A DNA stretch of 28,433 nucleotides. It comes from DATKHR01 sp035510155. Its GTDB lineage: Bacteria; Acidobacteriota; Vicinamibacteria; Vicinamibacterales; CAVVIG01. The stretch is from contig DATKHR010000192.1 of NCBI GenBank assembly GCA_035510155.1, positions 1-28,433 of the forward strand. Reading direction: 5' to 3'. Below, piece after piece: positions 14,220 to 21,648 of the stretch. The notes under the pieces were generated by a model. The model worked only from the letters and a program-made list of their open reading frames with translations, did no database searches and was not told where the DNA came from. The translations under genes were made by a program, and so were the position numbers. How positions within the stretch are numbered: the stretch's first letter is position 1; every line of letters starts with the position of its first letter.

Positions 14220-16695
14220 AGCCCGATTCTATCTCGCTCTCGCCGTCGCGATGTGCCTGCCTGGCGTCGCCGGCGCGCAGTCGGCTCCCGCCCCGGCGAA
14301 CGGAAATGGGAATGGGACCGCGAACGACGTTCGGCCTCCGCTCGGCAGCACATTGACGGTTGAAGCGCTTGGCGAACTGCCTGCGAGCGCGTCGATCTTC
14401 GCGCTGCTCGATACGGCCGTGCCCGACGTCATCGCTGATCGGATTGATACCGGCGGGTTGAGCGCGGGCCAACCGGCACGCGTCGGGGCGCACGGAAGCA
14501 CCTGGACGCAGTCTCTTTATCAGCTTGAAGGCGCCGACATCACCGACCCCAGCGGATCGGGCACGCCGCTCCTCATTCCAGGCGTTGCGGAATGGGACCG
14601 CGTCGAGGTGGCGACGGGACTGATGCCTCTTGGCGCAAGCGCTCCCGGCATGGCCGTCTCGCTCGTGCCGCGCAGAGCGGCGGCCACCTGGAACCGCTGG
14701 CTCGACCTCAATGACTCGCCGTCGTTCCTCAACGCGACCGGCTCGACGGTGCCGCCACTGCCGATCGCGCGCCTGGACTCATGGGCCAGCCTCAACCTGG
14801 CAGGCGGCGGCCCCGTCGCCGAGCGCGCCGGCGCGTTCCTCAGCGGCACCTACACGCGGACATCGCATTTCGAGCGAACCAGCGTGAGCACGCTCGACGC
14901 GAATTGGGGATCCGTCTTCGTCAACCTGACCACGACGCCGAGGCCGACCGACGCCGTCCGCGTGACCGGCTGGTTCGACCGCACGCGCGATCCCCTGGAG
15001 CATCATGCAGCTTTCAATCAGGCAACCGCTTCCGAGCGCGACACGGCGTTCCTGACGCAATTCGGTTGGGATCACCAACTGGCCGACGGCGCGGCCGGCC
15101 TGAGCCTGTTCGGCAGCTACACACAACGCGATCGTGCGACGCACTTGGACCCTCGTCCGTACGTGCTGGTCGATCGGCTCACCGACGGTCCGGTGCCCAA
15201 CCTGCTCACACCGGGCGACGGCACCGATCGCGTGCTTCAAGTCGGCGGCCGCGTCAACGGGAGCCGCGACACCGGCCCGTCCCGTCATCACGCCATCAAC
15301 GGCGGGGTGGACGTGATTCATTCCTCGTCCGGCCTCCAGCCGGCCTTCGCCGGTCGCGTGGCCGAGCTCGTGAATGGCCTTCCAGCACGGATCTGGGATT
15401 GGACGGATCCGGCCGGCGGATCCACAGCGCAGGGGACGACGCTGGCGTTGTTTGCCGCCGACACGCTGGCTCTCAATCCCCGGCTGGCCTTCAACGTCGG
15501 CCTCCGATTCGAGGCGGTTCGCGGGAGCGCCGGCAACGCCACGCCGGGGGCTCCTGTCCCCCGGATTTCGTGGAACGATTGGTATCCTCGCGGCGGCCTG
15601 CACCTGGGGCTGACCGACTTCTGGCGCATCTCGACGTTCCTGCAGTTTGGGCGCTATGGGTACCGGTTGCCGCTGAGCGACCTGGCGTACGGCAATCCGA
15701 ACGCGCCGACCGGTTCCATCTATCGATGGAACGGCGGTAATCCCTTGCTGGCGAGCTCGCTCGGGCCGCTCGTCCAGCGGATAGGTCCCGGCAGTGGTGG
15801 GGATCCGAACTTCAGCGGTATCGATCCGAACATTCGCCGGCCGGCGATGAACGAGATCACGTTTGGCTTCGAGTCGAGACCGCGCCCGTCGGCGTTCGTA
15901 CGGATGGTGGCGATCGCCCGCGCGGATACGCCGCTCATCAGCGTGGTCGACGTCGGCGTGCCGTTTTCGACCTACACGCCCATCGCTGTGTCGGATCCGG
16001 GCGTCGACATCGTCCACGGACAGCCTCAGACATTGATCTTCTTCAACCGCTCGCCATCGACGTTCGGTCAGGATCGCTATCTCCTGACGAATCCAGGCCC
16101 GACTGAGGTGGACGATCGGGAGACCTTCGTCGGCGTCGACCTCGTCGGCGAAGTCCACGCGAAGCGCCTGTTCCTCATCGCCGGCGGCACGGCCGGCCGG
16201 TCTGAGGCCGTCTCCGCGAACCGCGGGTACGGCCCTCTCGAAAACGACGCCGGCATTCTCGGCGAGGCGTTCATCGATCCCAACGCGCGGACCTACGCCC
16301 AGGGGCGCGTCTTCACGGAGCGCGGCTACACGCTCAAGACCGCGCTGTCGTATCAGTTCGACCACGACGTGACGTTCGGCATCGTGGGCCGGTATGAGGA
16401 CGGGCAGCACTTTGCGCGACTGGTCGTGCTCGACACGCTCAATCAGGGCGCGGAAGCGGTGCGCGCGTTTCGAAACGGGCGCACGCGGTTCACGTTCGCG
16501 ATGACCGTTGACGCACGCCTGCAGAAGGGCTTCGCGATCGCGGGCCACCGGCTGGCGGCGTCGATCGACGCGTACAACCTGTTCAACCAGGCGCTGTCGG
16601 TCGAAGAGGCGCAGGTCACGGGCACGGGACCGCGTCAGACCACAGCAGTGCAGCCGCCGCGGGTGGTGCGCATCGGCGTGCACCTACCGTTCTGA
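14197..16695 (+). CDS. TonB-dependent outer-membrane receptor
   Basis: This 832-residue protein starts with a signal peptide (MNAWVSGIARFYLALAVAMC, cut at VAGAQS). A plug-like region follows (about 45-150; GSTWTQSLYQLEGADITDPSGSG and VEVATGLMPLGASAPGMAVSLV). A long run of alternating beta strands then forms the barrel. The last residue is Phe (IGVHLPF), the usual outer-membrane barrel signature. No carboxypeptidase-like N-terminal extension is present, so it is shorter than many acidobacterial receptors. It should import a ligand using the TonB system; ligand is unknown. No ribosome site precedes ATG 14197 or the in-frame ATG 14188, so the start is uncertain. The 5' end overlaps the divergent ankyrin gene, and the 3' end overlaps the convergent QueA-like gene by 61 bases. 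Confidence 0.85.
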   Translation: MNAWVSGIARFYLALAVAMCLPGVAGAQSAPAPANGNGNGTANDVRPPLGSTLTVEALGELPASASIFALLDTAVPDVIADRIDTGGLSAGQPARVGAHGSTWTQSLYQLEGADITDPSGSGTPLLIPGVAEWDRVEVATGLMPLGASAPGMAVSLVPRRAAATWNRWLDLNDSPSFLNATGSTVPPLPIARLDSWASLNLAGGGPVAERAGAFLSGTYTRTSHFERTSVSTLDANWGSVFVNLTTTPRPTDAVRVTGWFDRTRDPLEHHAAFNQATASERDTAFLTQFGWDHQLADGAAGLSLFGSYTQRDRATHLDPRPYVLVDRLTDGPVPNLLTPGDGTDRVLQVGGRVNGSRDTGPSRHHAINGGVDVIHSSSGLQPAFAGRVAELVNGLPARIWDWTDPAGGSTAQGTTLALFAADTLALNPRLAFNVGLRFEAVRGSAGNATPGAPVPRISWNDWYPRGGLHLGLTDFWRISTFLQFGRYGYRLPLSDLAYGNPNAPTGSIYRWNGGNPLLASSLGPLVQRIGPGSGGDPNFSGIDPNIRRPAMNEITFGFESRPRPSAFVRMVAIARADTPLISVVDVGVPFSTYTPIAVSDPGVDIVHGQPQTLIFFNRSPSTFGQDRYLLTNPGPTEVDDRETFVGVDLVGEVHAKRLFLIAGGTAGRSEAVSANRGYGPLENDAGILGEAFIDPNARTYAQGRVFTERGYTLKTALSYQFDHDVTFGIVGRYEDGQHFARLVVLDTLNQGAEAVRAFRNGRTRFTFAMTVDARLQKGFAIAGHRLAASIDAYNLFNQALSVEEAQVTGTGPRQTTAVQPPRVVRIGVHLPF
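14226..14231 (-). promoter_or_regulatory. -10 box (TAGAAT) placed for leaderless transcription of the ankyrin gene
   Basis: TAGAAT on the minus strand ends 6 bases before the ATG at 14219. The box lies within the signal-peptide codons of the divergent TonB-receptor gene, so the two genes share regulatory and coding bases. Confidence 0.5.
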
Positions 16696-17897
16696 CGCGG
16701 GGACGCACGGCGCGACGGCCTCGACGCGCCGAGAATGAGATGCGAGTCGCCGAACTCGTGCCAGCGATACCCCGCCTGGCGGGCCTCGGCGTACGCACGC
16801 TCCAGGTCGGGTCGGGCTGCGATCTGTTGAAGGATCGCCAGATGCGTCGCGCGCGGCTCGTGCAACCCTGTGATCAATCCGTTCACGGATCGCACGGGTC
16901 GGTCTGGCGTAATGACCAGATTCGTCCAACCCTGACCTGGAAACGTCGTCCCCAGCTCGTCGGTCACGGTCTCGAGCGCCCGGACGGCGGTTGTTCCGAC
17001 GGCCACGACCCGATGAGCGGCGCGCCTCGCGGCATTGACGCGGGCGGCGGTGTCGCGTGACACGCGGTAGAACTCCGCATACGGTGGTTCGTGACTCTCC
17101 AGACTCGCGACGCCGGTGTGCAGCAACAGCGGCGCGATCTGGATGCCAAGCGAAACGAGCCGTGTGACGAGCTCCGGCGTGAAGGGCCTTCCCGCCGAGG
17201 GCATTTCGGCGCTCCCGGCTTCGGTCGCAAACACGGTCTGATACATCGAGCCCGGCCACGGCCGCGTCACGTAGCCGTATCGAATGGGAAACCCATACCG
17301 ATCGAGATACGCCGAGACGTCATTGCTCAGACCTCGTCTCCCGAGACCGTGAAGCTCGAGCGCCGCGACCCACAAGCGAGACGGTACGTCGACCGGGCGT
17401 CTTTGGTTGACCAGCGGATATGGCGCGAGGAGCGTTGCCTGCGCCCCACCCGCCAGCCGGAACATGGTGCCTGCCCGGGCGTCGCTGTACGGGAGCGACG
17501 CGCCGCGACTCTTCTCGTGCGCGCCGAGCCGGCGCGTACCCTTCGCGGGCTGTCGCACTTCGACGGTCCAAATCGCAGCGTCCCCAGCGTGGTCTGCCAC
17601 GCTGGGGTGGAAGCTACCTGGCAACGGAGTCGAAAGATGAAGCTCGAAGATGTCGCCAGCGGCACTTTCCGCCATCAGCGCCGCGTTCAGCGTGCCGCTG
17701 GTGTTGACGATGAGCAGGTCGCCTGGAGAGAGCCAGTGCGGGAGATCGAGAAACCGTGCGTGCTCGATCGAGTCGCGCTCGACATCGGACACGAGCAGCC
17801 GCACCTCGTCGCGTCTCAGACCGCGCGCTTCCGGCGGCTCGGCGGCGGCAAGCTCCTCCAGCGGGGCGACCGCGGTTAGATCGCCGGCTGCAGCCAT
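16635..17897 (-). CDS. QueA-like S-adenosylmethionine:tRNA ribosyltransferase-isomerase
   Basis: The 420 residues match the QueA fold. Early landmarks are RLLVSDVERDSIEHARFLDLPHWLSPGDLLIVNTSGTLNA. The conserved core is SAEMPSAGRPFTPELVTRL, then VASLESHEPPYAEFYRVSRDTAARVNAARRA, VVAVGTTAVRALET and VNGLITGLHEPRATHLAIL. QueA transfers and rearranges the ribosyl group of SAM onto 7-aminomethyl-7-deazaguanine in tRNA to make epoxyqueuosine. This copy departs from the canonical enzyme (GRPFTPE instead of GLHFTPE) and is longer than usual. No other queuosine gene is near, so it may be a paralogue with a different role. It is the last gene of an operon under a sox box. Its start overlaps the SDR gene by 22 bases and its 3' tail overlaps the receptor gene. 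Confidence 0.82.
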   Translation of the reverse strand: MAAAGDLTAVAPLEELAAAEPPEARGLRRDEVRLLVSDVERDSIEHARFLDLPHWLSPGDLLIVNTSGTLNAALMAESAAGDIFELHLSTPLPGSFHPSVADHAGDAAIWTVEVRQPAKGTRRLGAHEKSRGASLPYSDARAGTMFRLAGGAQATLLAPYPLVNQRRPVDVPSRLWVAALELHGLGRRGLSNDVSAYLDRYGFPIRYGYVTRPWPGSMYQTVFATEAGSAEMPSAGRPFTPELVTRLVSLGIQIAPLLLHTGVASLESHEPPYAEFYRVSRDTAARVNAARRAAHRVVAVGTTAVRALETVTDELGTTFPGQGWTNLVITPDRPVRSVNGLITGLHEPRATHLAILQQIAARPDLERAYAEARQAGYRWHEFGDSHLILGASRPSRRASPRQNGRCTPMRTTRGGCTAVV

Positions 17898-18631
17898 CGC
17901 GCATCCTGCTGTTGGGCCGCGAATCGCTCGCCCCGGAGGGTCTCTGGATCTTGATCGAACAGCCAGTTCCAGAACGAAATGGTCACCGAGGGCAGGGGGC
18001 GATCCGAGATGTCATCCTGAGGAAACGCCTCCTGGTGCATGCGCGTGCGCATGTCGCCGGGATCCACGAGCACGGCCGCGACGCCGAGAGCGCCGAGCTC
18101 CGTTGCAAGCGTCCGCGTCAACAGCTCCAACGCGGCCTTGCTCGCGCCGTAGGGCCCCCAGCCCGGGTACGCGCGGTGGGCGGCATCACTCGTGATGTTC
18201 ACGATGAGGCCCCGCCGTTCGGCCAGCAACGGAACCGCCTGCTGAATCAGCGCGACAGGCGCGCCGGCGTTCACTGGAAAGACGCGCCCGAACCGCGTCA
18301 CGTCGAAGTCCATCAGGGGACCGATGGGACCGAGATCCGACGCGTTGTTGACGAGCACATCCAACCCTCCGAGCTCGCGGGCAGCACTCACGAAACGCGC
18401 GCGTACGGCGGCGTCCGTGACATCACCTGCGATCGGCACGACCCGGGATCCCCGAGATCCGCGCCTGGCCAGTGATTCAGCCGCGCGAGCGAGAGGCTCA
18501 GCGGCGCGCGCTCCAATCACCAGGTTGTAGCCTCGGTCGGCCAGGACGCCGGCGATAACTTCGCCCAGCCCGCGGCTCGCGCCGGTGATGAGGGCGACAC
18601 GATGTGCTGCATGGTGCTTCGCTTCATTCAT
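17876..18631 (-). CDS. Short-chain dehydrogenase/reductase in SoxR-linked operon
   Basis: This classical SDR has 251 residues. The cofactor motif is TGASRGLG (about 17-24). An Arg after the second strand (VIGARAAE) suggests NADPH. Further landmarks are NNAS (about 94-97), the catalytic Ser in NITSDAAHRAYPGWG, and YGASK as the Tyr-x-x-x-Lys pair. The C-terminal part is unusual in carrying FWNWLFDQDPETLRGERFA. It probably reduces a carbonyl compound or oxidises an alcohol; the substrate is unknown. Its start overlaps the stop of the DUF5519-like gene (ATGA, 18628-18631), and its 3' end overlaps the start of the QueA-like gene. SoxR-controlled operons outside enterics often contain oxidoreductases, which fits its place behind the sox box. 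Confidence 0.9.
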   Translation of the reverse strand: MNEAKHHAAHRVALITGASRGLGEVIAGVLADRGYNLVIGARAAEPLARAAESLARRGSRGSRVVPIAGDVTDAAVRARFVSAARELGGLDVLVNNASDLGPIGPLMDFDVTRFGRVFPVNAGAPVALIQQAVPLLAERRGLIVNITSDAAHRAYPGWGPYGASKAALELLTRTLATELGALGVAAVLVDPGDMRTRMHQEAFPQDDISDRPLPSVTISFWNWLFDQDPETLRGERFAAQQQDARWLQPAI

Positions 18632-18948
18632 TTGGAGGTCCCCTTCATCGCGCGCTCATAGTTCTGGCGGAATAGCTCGATCACGTTGGCGATCTCAGCA
18701 GTGGTCCTCATTGGAACGGTGACCCAGCCCGAATCGGGCAGAACGTGATGGGGTCTGGCCCGTCCCGCCGCGATCAGTTCATCCCGCACGGCGCGCGGAA
18801 ATGGCAGGTCGGCGAACGCCCGGTGGAGATGTCCCAGCTCGCGGCGGCCGATCCGGAATTCGATGCCGCCGAAGCGGTGCTCGTGCGTCGTGACGCCATC
18901 CCAACTCGCCAGGGCGTCGCGGATGGTGTCGCTGGCTGTCGCACTCAT
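18628..18948 (-). CDS. DUF5519 / luciferase-domain-containing small protein
   Basis: ATG 18948 follows GAGGAG by 7 bases and gives 106 residues. The body reads FGGIEFRIGRRELGHLHRAFADLPFPR, RDELIAAGRARPHHVLPDSGWVTVPMR and IANVIELFRQNYERAMKG. These are hallmarks of the small family annotated as luciferase domain-containing protein or DUF5519. The name comes from a weak similarity and gives no proof of luciferase activity. His residues in GHLH and PHHVLPDSGWV are conserved across the family and could bind a ligand. It is the first gene of the operon with the SDR and QueA-like genes, directly downstream of the sox box promoter. Confidence 0.8.
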   Translation of the reverse strand: MSATASDTIRDALASWDGVTTHEHRFGGIEFRIGRRELGHLHRAFADLPFPRAVRDELIAAGRARPHHVLPDSGWVTVPMRTTAEIANVIELFRQNYERAMKGTSK

Positions 18949-18986
18949 CAATTGCTCCTCTCTGGTGTCAAGCTTTACTGACATCC

Positions 18987-19017
18987 AGCTTCGACCTTCA
19001 AGTGCACTTGAAGTCAA
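18987..19017 (-). promoter_or_regulatory. SoxR-dependent promoter with sox box for the DUF5519-SDR-queA-like operon
   Basis: CTTCAAGTGCACTTGAAG (18996-19013) is a perfect 18-base palindrome. It matches the E. coli soxS operator CCTCAAGTTAACTTGAGG at 14 of 18 positions. On the minus strand a -35 TTGACT (19017-19012) overlaps its first two bases. The -10 position after a 19-base spacer reads GAAGCT (18992-18987). This -35/box/19-base geometry is that of the soxS promoter, typical of MerR-family activation, though the -10 is poor. An extra inverted repeat ACTTGA/TCAAGT (19006-19019) overlaps it. soxR itself diverges from here. Confidence 0.8.
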
Positions 19018-19052
19018 GTGAAAAATGCGGCACACTGAACGGGAACAGGGAA

Positions 19053-19547
19053 GTGACGAGGAACGCGACCAGAGACGTGAGGAGGAACGCGAACCGAGAC
19101 GTCGCGAGCGACGTGCTCACGATTGGCGAAGTCGCGAAGCGGAGCGGGGTCGCGACCTCAGCCCTCCGCTTCTACGAGGAACAGGGTCTGATTCACTCCG
19201 AGCGTAATGATTCCGGGCACCGCCGGTATCCGCGCGCCGTGATCCGCCGCGTGGCCTTCATCGTGTTCGCGCAGCGGATCGGGCTGTCACTCGAAGAGGT
19301 CGGCGCGGAGCTCGCAACGCTGCCGCGAAACCACGTGCCGGAGCGATCGGACTGGGCGAAACTTTCGAGCCGATGGACGGCGCGCATCAACGAGCGCATC
19401 GGCGAGCTCGAGCGTTTGAAGGCAGGGCTCACCGAGTGCATCGGCTGCGGCTGCCTGTCGCTCGATAGGTGTCAGCTCGCGAACCCCGGCGACCGGGCGG
19501 CCCGTCTCGGTTCCGGCCCGCGCTACTGGATTGGCGGCTCACGATAG
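19053..19547 (+). CDS. soxR: Redox-sensing MerR-family regulator SoxR
   Basis: From GTG 19053 the product has 164 residues. A MerR helix-turn-helix occupies about 22-60 (LTIGEVAKRSGVATSALRFYEEQGLI). A wing (SGHRRYPRAVIRRV) and a dimerisation helix follow. The [2Fe-2S] motif of SoxR, CIGCGCLSLDRC, comes next, with Cys129, Cys132, Cys134 and Cys140 in the x2-x1-x5 spacing of the E. coli protein. SoxR is a homodimer that activates target promoters when the cluster is oxidised by redox-cycling compounds. A perfect sox box lies upstream between this gene and the divergent operon. GTG 19077 or 19113 would give shorter proteins; ATG 19002 lies inside the sox box and is unlikely. Residues 2-17 are an 8-residue tandem duplication. 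Confidence 0.93.
   Translation: MTRNATRDVRRNANRDVASDVLTIGEVAKRSGVATSALRFYEEQGLIHSERNDSGHRRYPRAVIRRVAFIVFAQRIGLSLEEVGAELATLPRNHVPERSDWAKLSSRWTARINERIGELERLKAGLTECIGCGCLSLDRCQLANPGDRAARLGSGPRYWIGGSR
19058..19102 (+). repeat. Two-copy 24-base tandem direct repeat at the soxR 5' end
   Basis: Positions 19058-19078 and 19082-19102 are identical at 19 of 21 bases with a 24-base period. In the soxR frame they encode two copies of an RNAxRDV-type octapeptide. The repeat is either an N-terminal extension or untranslated leader, depending on the true start codon. Confidence 0.75.
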
Positions 19548-19550
19548 CTC

Positions 19551-20438
19551 ATGGACGTCCATCTTATCGACGGCACCTACGAGCTCTTCCGGCATTACTA
19601 CGCCCTCCCGTCCGCGCGAGACGCGAACGGAATGGAGGTCGCCGCGGTGCGCGGCGTCGTCGCCTCAATCCTGAGCATGGTCAGGGCGCCTCAGAGCGAC
19701 CGCGGCCGGGACTCAGGCCAGGGCGCAACACACGTCGGCGTCGCGACGGATCACGTTATCGAATCGTTCCGCAACGAGCTCTGGCGCGACTACAAGACGA
19801 GCCAGGGAATCGACGCTGATCTGCTTCTCCAGTTTCCACTCCTCGAAGAGGCGATCGCGGCGCTCGGAGTGCGAGTCTGGCCGATGGTGGAGTTCGAAGC
19901 TGACGACGCGCTGGCGGCTGCGGCGGAGGCGGCCGCGCGTGACGTTCGAGTCGCGCGTGTAATCATCTGTACACCTGACAAGGACCTGGCGCAGTGCGTC
20001 CGCGGCACACGCGTTGTGCAGATGAACCGGCGCACGCGCGCGGTCCTCGACGAGGCTGGTGTCATCGCCAAGTTCGGAGTTCCGCCGGCGTCGATTCCCG
20101 ACTACCTTGCCCTGGTCGGCGACGCGGCTGACGGATACCCGGGGCTGCCCGGTTGGGGCGCCAAGTCGGCCGCCGCTGTGCTCGCGCGCTACGGGCATCT
20201 CGAAGGGATTCCGGCGGACTGGCGAACGTGGGGCGTGAACGCGGCCAACCCGGCCCGACTGGCGCGCACCCTCGCTGAGGAGCGCGACCACGCGCTGCTC
20301 TTTCGACGCCTCGCCACGCTTCGCACGGACATCCCCGTGTTCGATTCAGTCGACGATCTTCAATGGACGGGGCCGACGTCCGGATTCGCAGCGCTTGCGG
20401 CGCGGCTCGACGCTGCGCAAACCGAGGCGCCGGCTTGA
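19551..20438 (+). CDS. 5'-3' exonuclease (PolA N-terminal domain / flap nuclease family)
   Basis: This stand-alone nuclease has 295 residues, the length of the PolA 5'-3' exonuclease domain without a polymerase. Metal-binding acidic residues are in place: VHLIDGTYELFR at the N-terminus, FEADDALAAAA near 120, CTPDKDLAQCV near 145, and LVGDAADGYPGLPGWGAKSAA near 190. The last includes the helix-hairpin-helix that grips DNA. It should remove 5' flaps or RNA primers and may act in repair. It starts 3 bases after the soxR stop with no clear ribosome site of its own, so it is probably co-transcribed with soxR. That would place a DNA repair enzyme downstream of a redox sensor. A DNA polymerase gene is not nearby. 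Confidence 0.9.
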   Translation: MDVHLIDGTYELFRHYYALPSARDANGMEVAAVRGVVASILSMVRAPQSDRGRDSGQGATHVGVATDHVIESFRNELWRDYKTSQGIDADLLLQFPLLEEAIAALGVRVWPMVEFEADDALAAAAEAAARDVRVARVIICTPDKDLAQCVRGTRVVQMNRRTRAVLDEAGVIAKFGVPPASIPDYLALVGDAADGYPGLPGWGAKSAAAVLARYGHLEGIPADWRTWGVNAANPARLARTLAEERDHALLFRRLATLRTDIPVFDSVDDLQWTGPTSGFAALAARLDAAQTEAPA

Positions 20439-20487
20439 CAAGATCACTAACTGTCTCCACGATCGTGAGCGGACGGAGACCGCCACC

Positions 20488-21615
20488 ATGCACAACCGAC
20501 TGCTTGCCTTGCTCGGATCGCTCGCCATTGTCGGCACAGCCGTAACCGTTGCACCCGGGCGGCTTGCGGCCCAAGCCCAACCGGGCACGGCGGCAAAGGC
20601 CAAAGCGGCAACCTTTCCTCGCACCGCGGGCGGGCATCCCGATCTGCAGGGCACCTATGATGTCGCGACCATGACGCCAGTCGAGCGCACCCCGGGCGTG
20701 AAGAGTCTGGTGTTGAGCAAGGAGGAAGCGGCTGCGCTGGAGCTCTACGAGCAACAACGGCAGGTGAAGAACGACGCGCCGCTCGCCGCGGACCGTGGGG
20801 CGCCCCCGGTCGGCGGCGAGACGACAACAGGCAAGTCGTACCTCGAATTTCTCGAGCGGGCTGGCGGCGGCGTCGTGGGCGGCTACAACAACTTCTGGCT
20901 CGCTGGCGGCACGAAGATGATGACCGTCGACGGCCAGAAGCGGAGCTCGATCGTCGTCGATCCGCCCGACGGGAAGATCCCGCCGATGATCCCCGCGGCC
21001 CGAAAGCGCAACGCGGCGTTCCTCGCCGTGGCGGTGAGCCCGGATGCGGGCGAGGCCGCCACCGGACCGGCGGGCGCATTCGATGGTCCGGAGCTCCGTC
21101 CGCTGGCGGAGCGGTGTCTGATGGGATTCCTTTCCACGGCCGGACCGCCCGCGCTCCCCAACTATTTCTACAACAACCTCAAAGAGATCGTCCAGACGCC
21201 GACGCGCGTGATGATTCTCAACGAGATGGTGCACGACGCGCGCGTCGTTCGCATCGGCGGCCAGCACCTGCCGGCGAACATCCGCAGATGGATGGGCGAC
21301 TCGGTGGGTCACTGGGAGGGAGACACGCTCGTCATCGACACGACGAACTTCACCGGCAAGACGCAATTCCAAGGCTCGAGCGATCAGCTCCATGTCGTCG
21401 AGCGCATCAGCCGGGCCGATGCGAACACGCTTCTGTACCGGTTCACGGTCGACGATCCGCAGACCTGGGATCGGCCGTGGACAGGAGAGTACCCGTGGGT
21501 GGCGACGAAGGAGCAGTTGTACGAGTACGCGTGCCACGAGGGCAACTACGCGCTCGGCGACATGCTCCGCGGCGCGCGTCAGATGGAAGCCGAGGCTGCC
21601 GCGAAGAAGAAGTAG
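20488..21615 (+). CDS. Secreted protein of an uncharacterised acidobacterial family
   Basis: ATG 20488 lies 9 bases after GGAG and begins a signal peptide (MHNRLLALLGSLAIVGTAVT, cut near RLAAQAQ). The mature region begins with FPRTAGGHPDLQGTYDVATMTPVER and has PLAERCLMGFLSTAGPP. Its most distinctive segment is IRRWMGDSVGHWEGDTLVIDTTNFTGKTQF. I recognise this GDSxGxWEGDTLVxDTTNF block from many unnamed exported proteins of Acidobacteriota and related phyla, but I know no experimentally shown function. The C-terminus predicts beta strands then a charged helix (EAEAAAKKK). The frame is open upstream to 20395 only as overlap with the exonuclease gene. Its stop lies 33 bases from that of the convergent amidohydrolase; I see no terminator there. 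Confidence 0.82.
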   Translation: MHNRLLALLGSLAIVGTAVTVAPGRLAAQAQPGTAAKAKAATFPRTAGGHPDLQGTYDVATMTPVERTPGVKSLVLSKEEAAALELYEQQRQVKNDAPLAADRGAPPVGGETTTGKSYLEFLERAGGGVVGGYNNFWLAGGTKMMTVDGQKRSSIVVDPPDGKIPPMIPAARKRNAAFLAVAVSPDAGEAATGPAGAFDGPELRPLAERCLMGFLSTAGPPALPNYFYNNLKEIVQTPTRVMILNEMVHDARVVRIGGQHLPANIRRWMGDSVGHWEGDTLVIDTTNFTGKTQFQGSSDQLHVVERISRADANTLLYRFTVDDPQTWDRPWTGEYPWVATKEQLYEYACHEGNYALGDMLRGARQMEAEAAAKKK

Positions 21616-21648
21616 CGAGCTCGCGTTGCCGGCGCGCGGTTCAGCGGG

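Noticed and set aside
14779..16683. 634-codon open frame antisense to the TonB receptor
   Set aside because: It looks like a compositional shadow of the GC-rich receptor gene: no signal peptide, no family motif, and the plus-strand frame reads as a full barrel ending in Phe.
19002..19052. ATG 19002 as soxR start
   Set aside because: It lies inside the sox box, where the promoter must bind SoxR.
20062..21537. 491-codon minus-strand frame opposite the exonuclease and secreted protein
   Set aside because: Low-complexity Arg-rich translation with no motif; both plus-strand genes are well supported.
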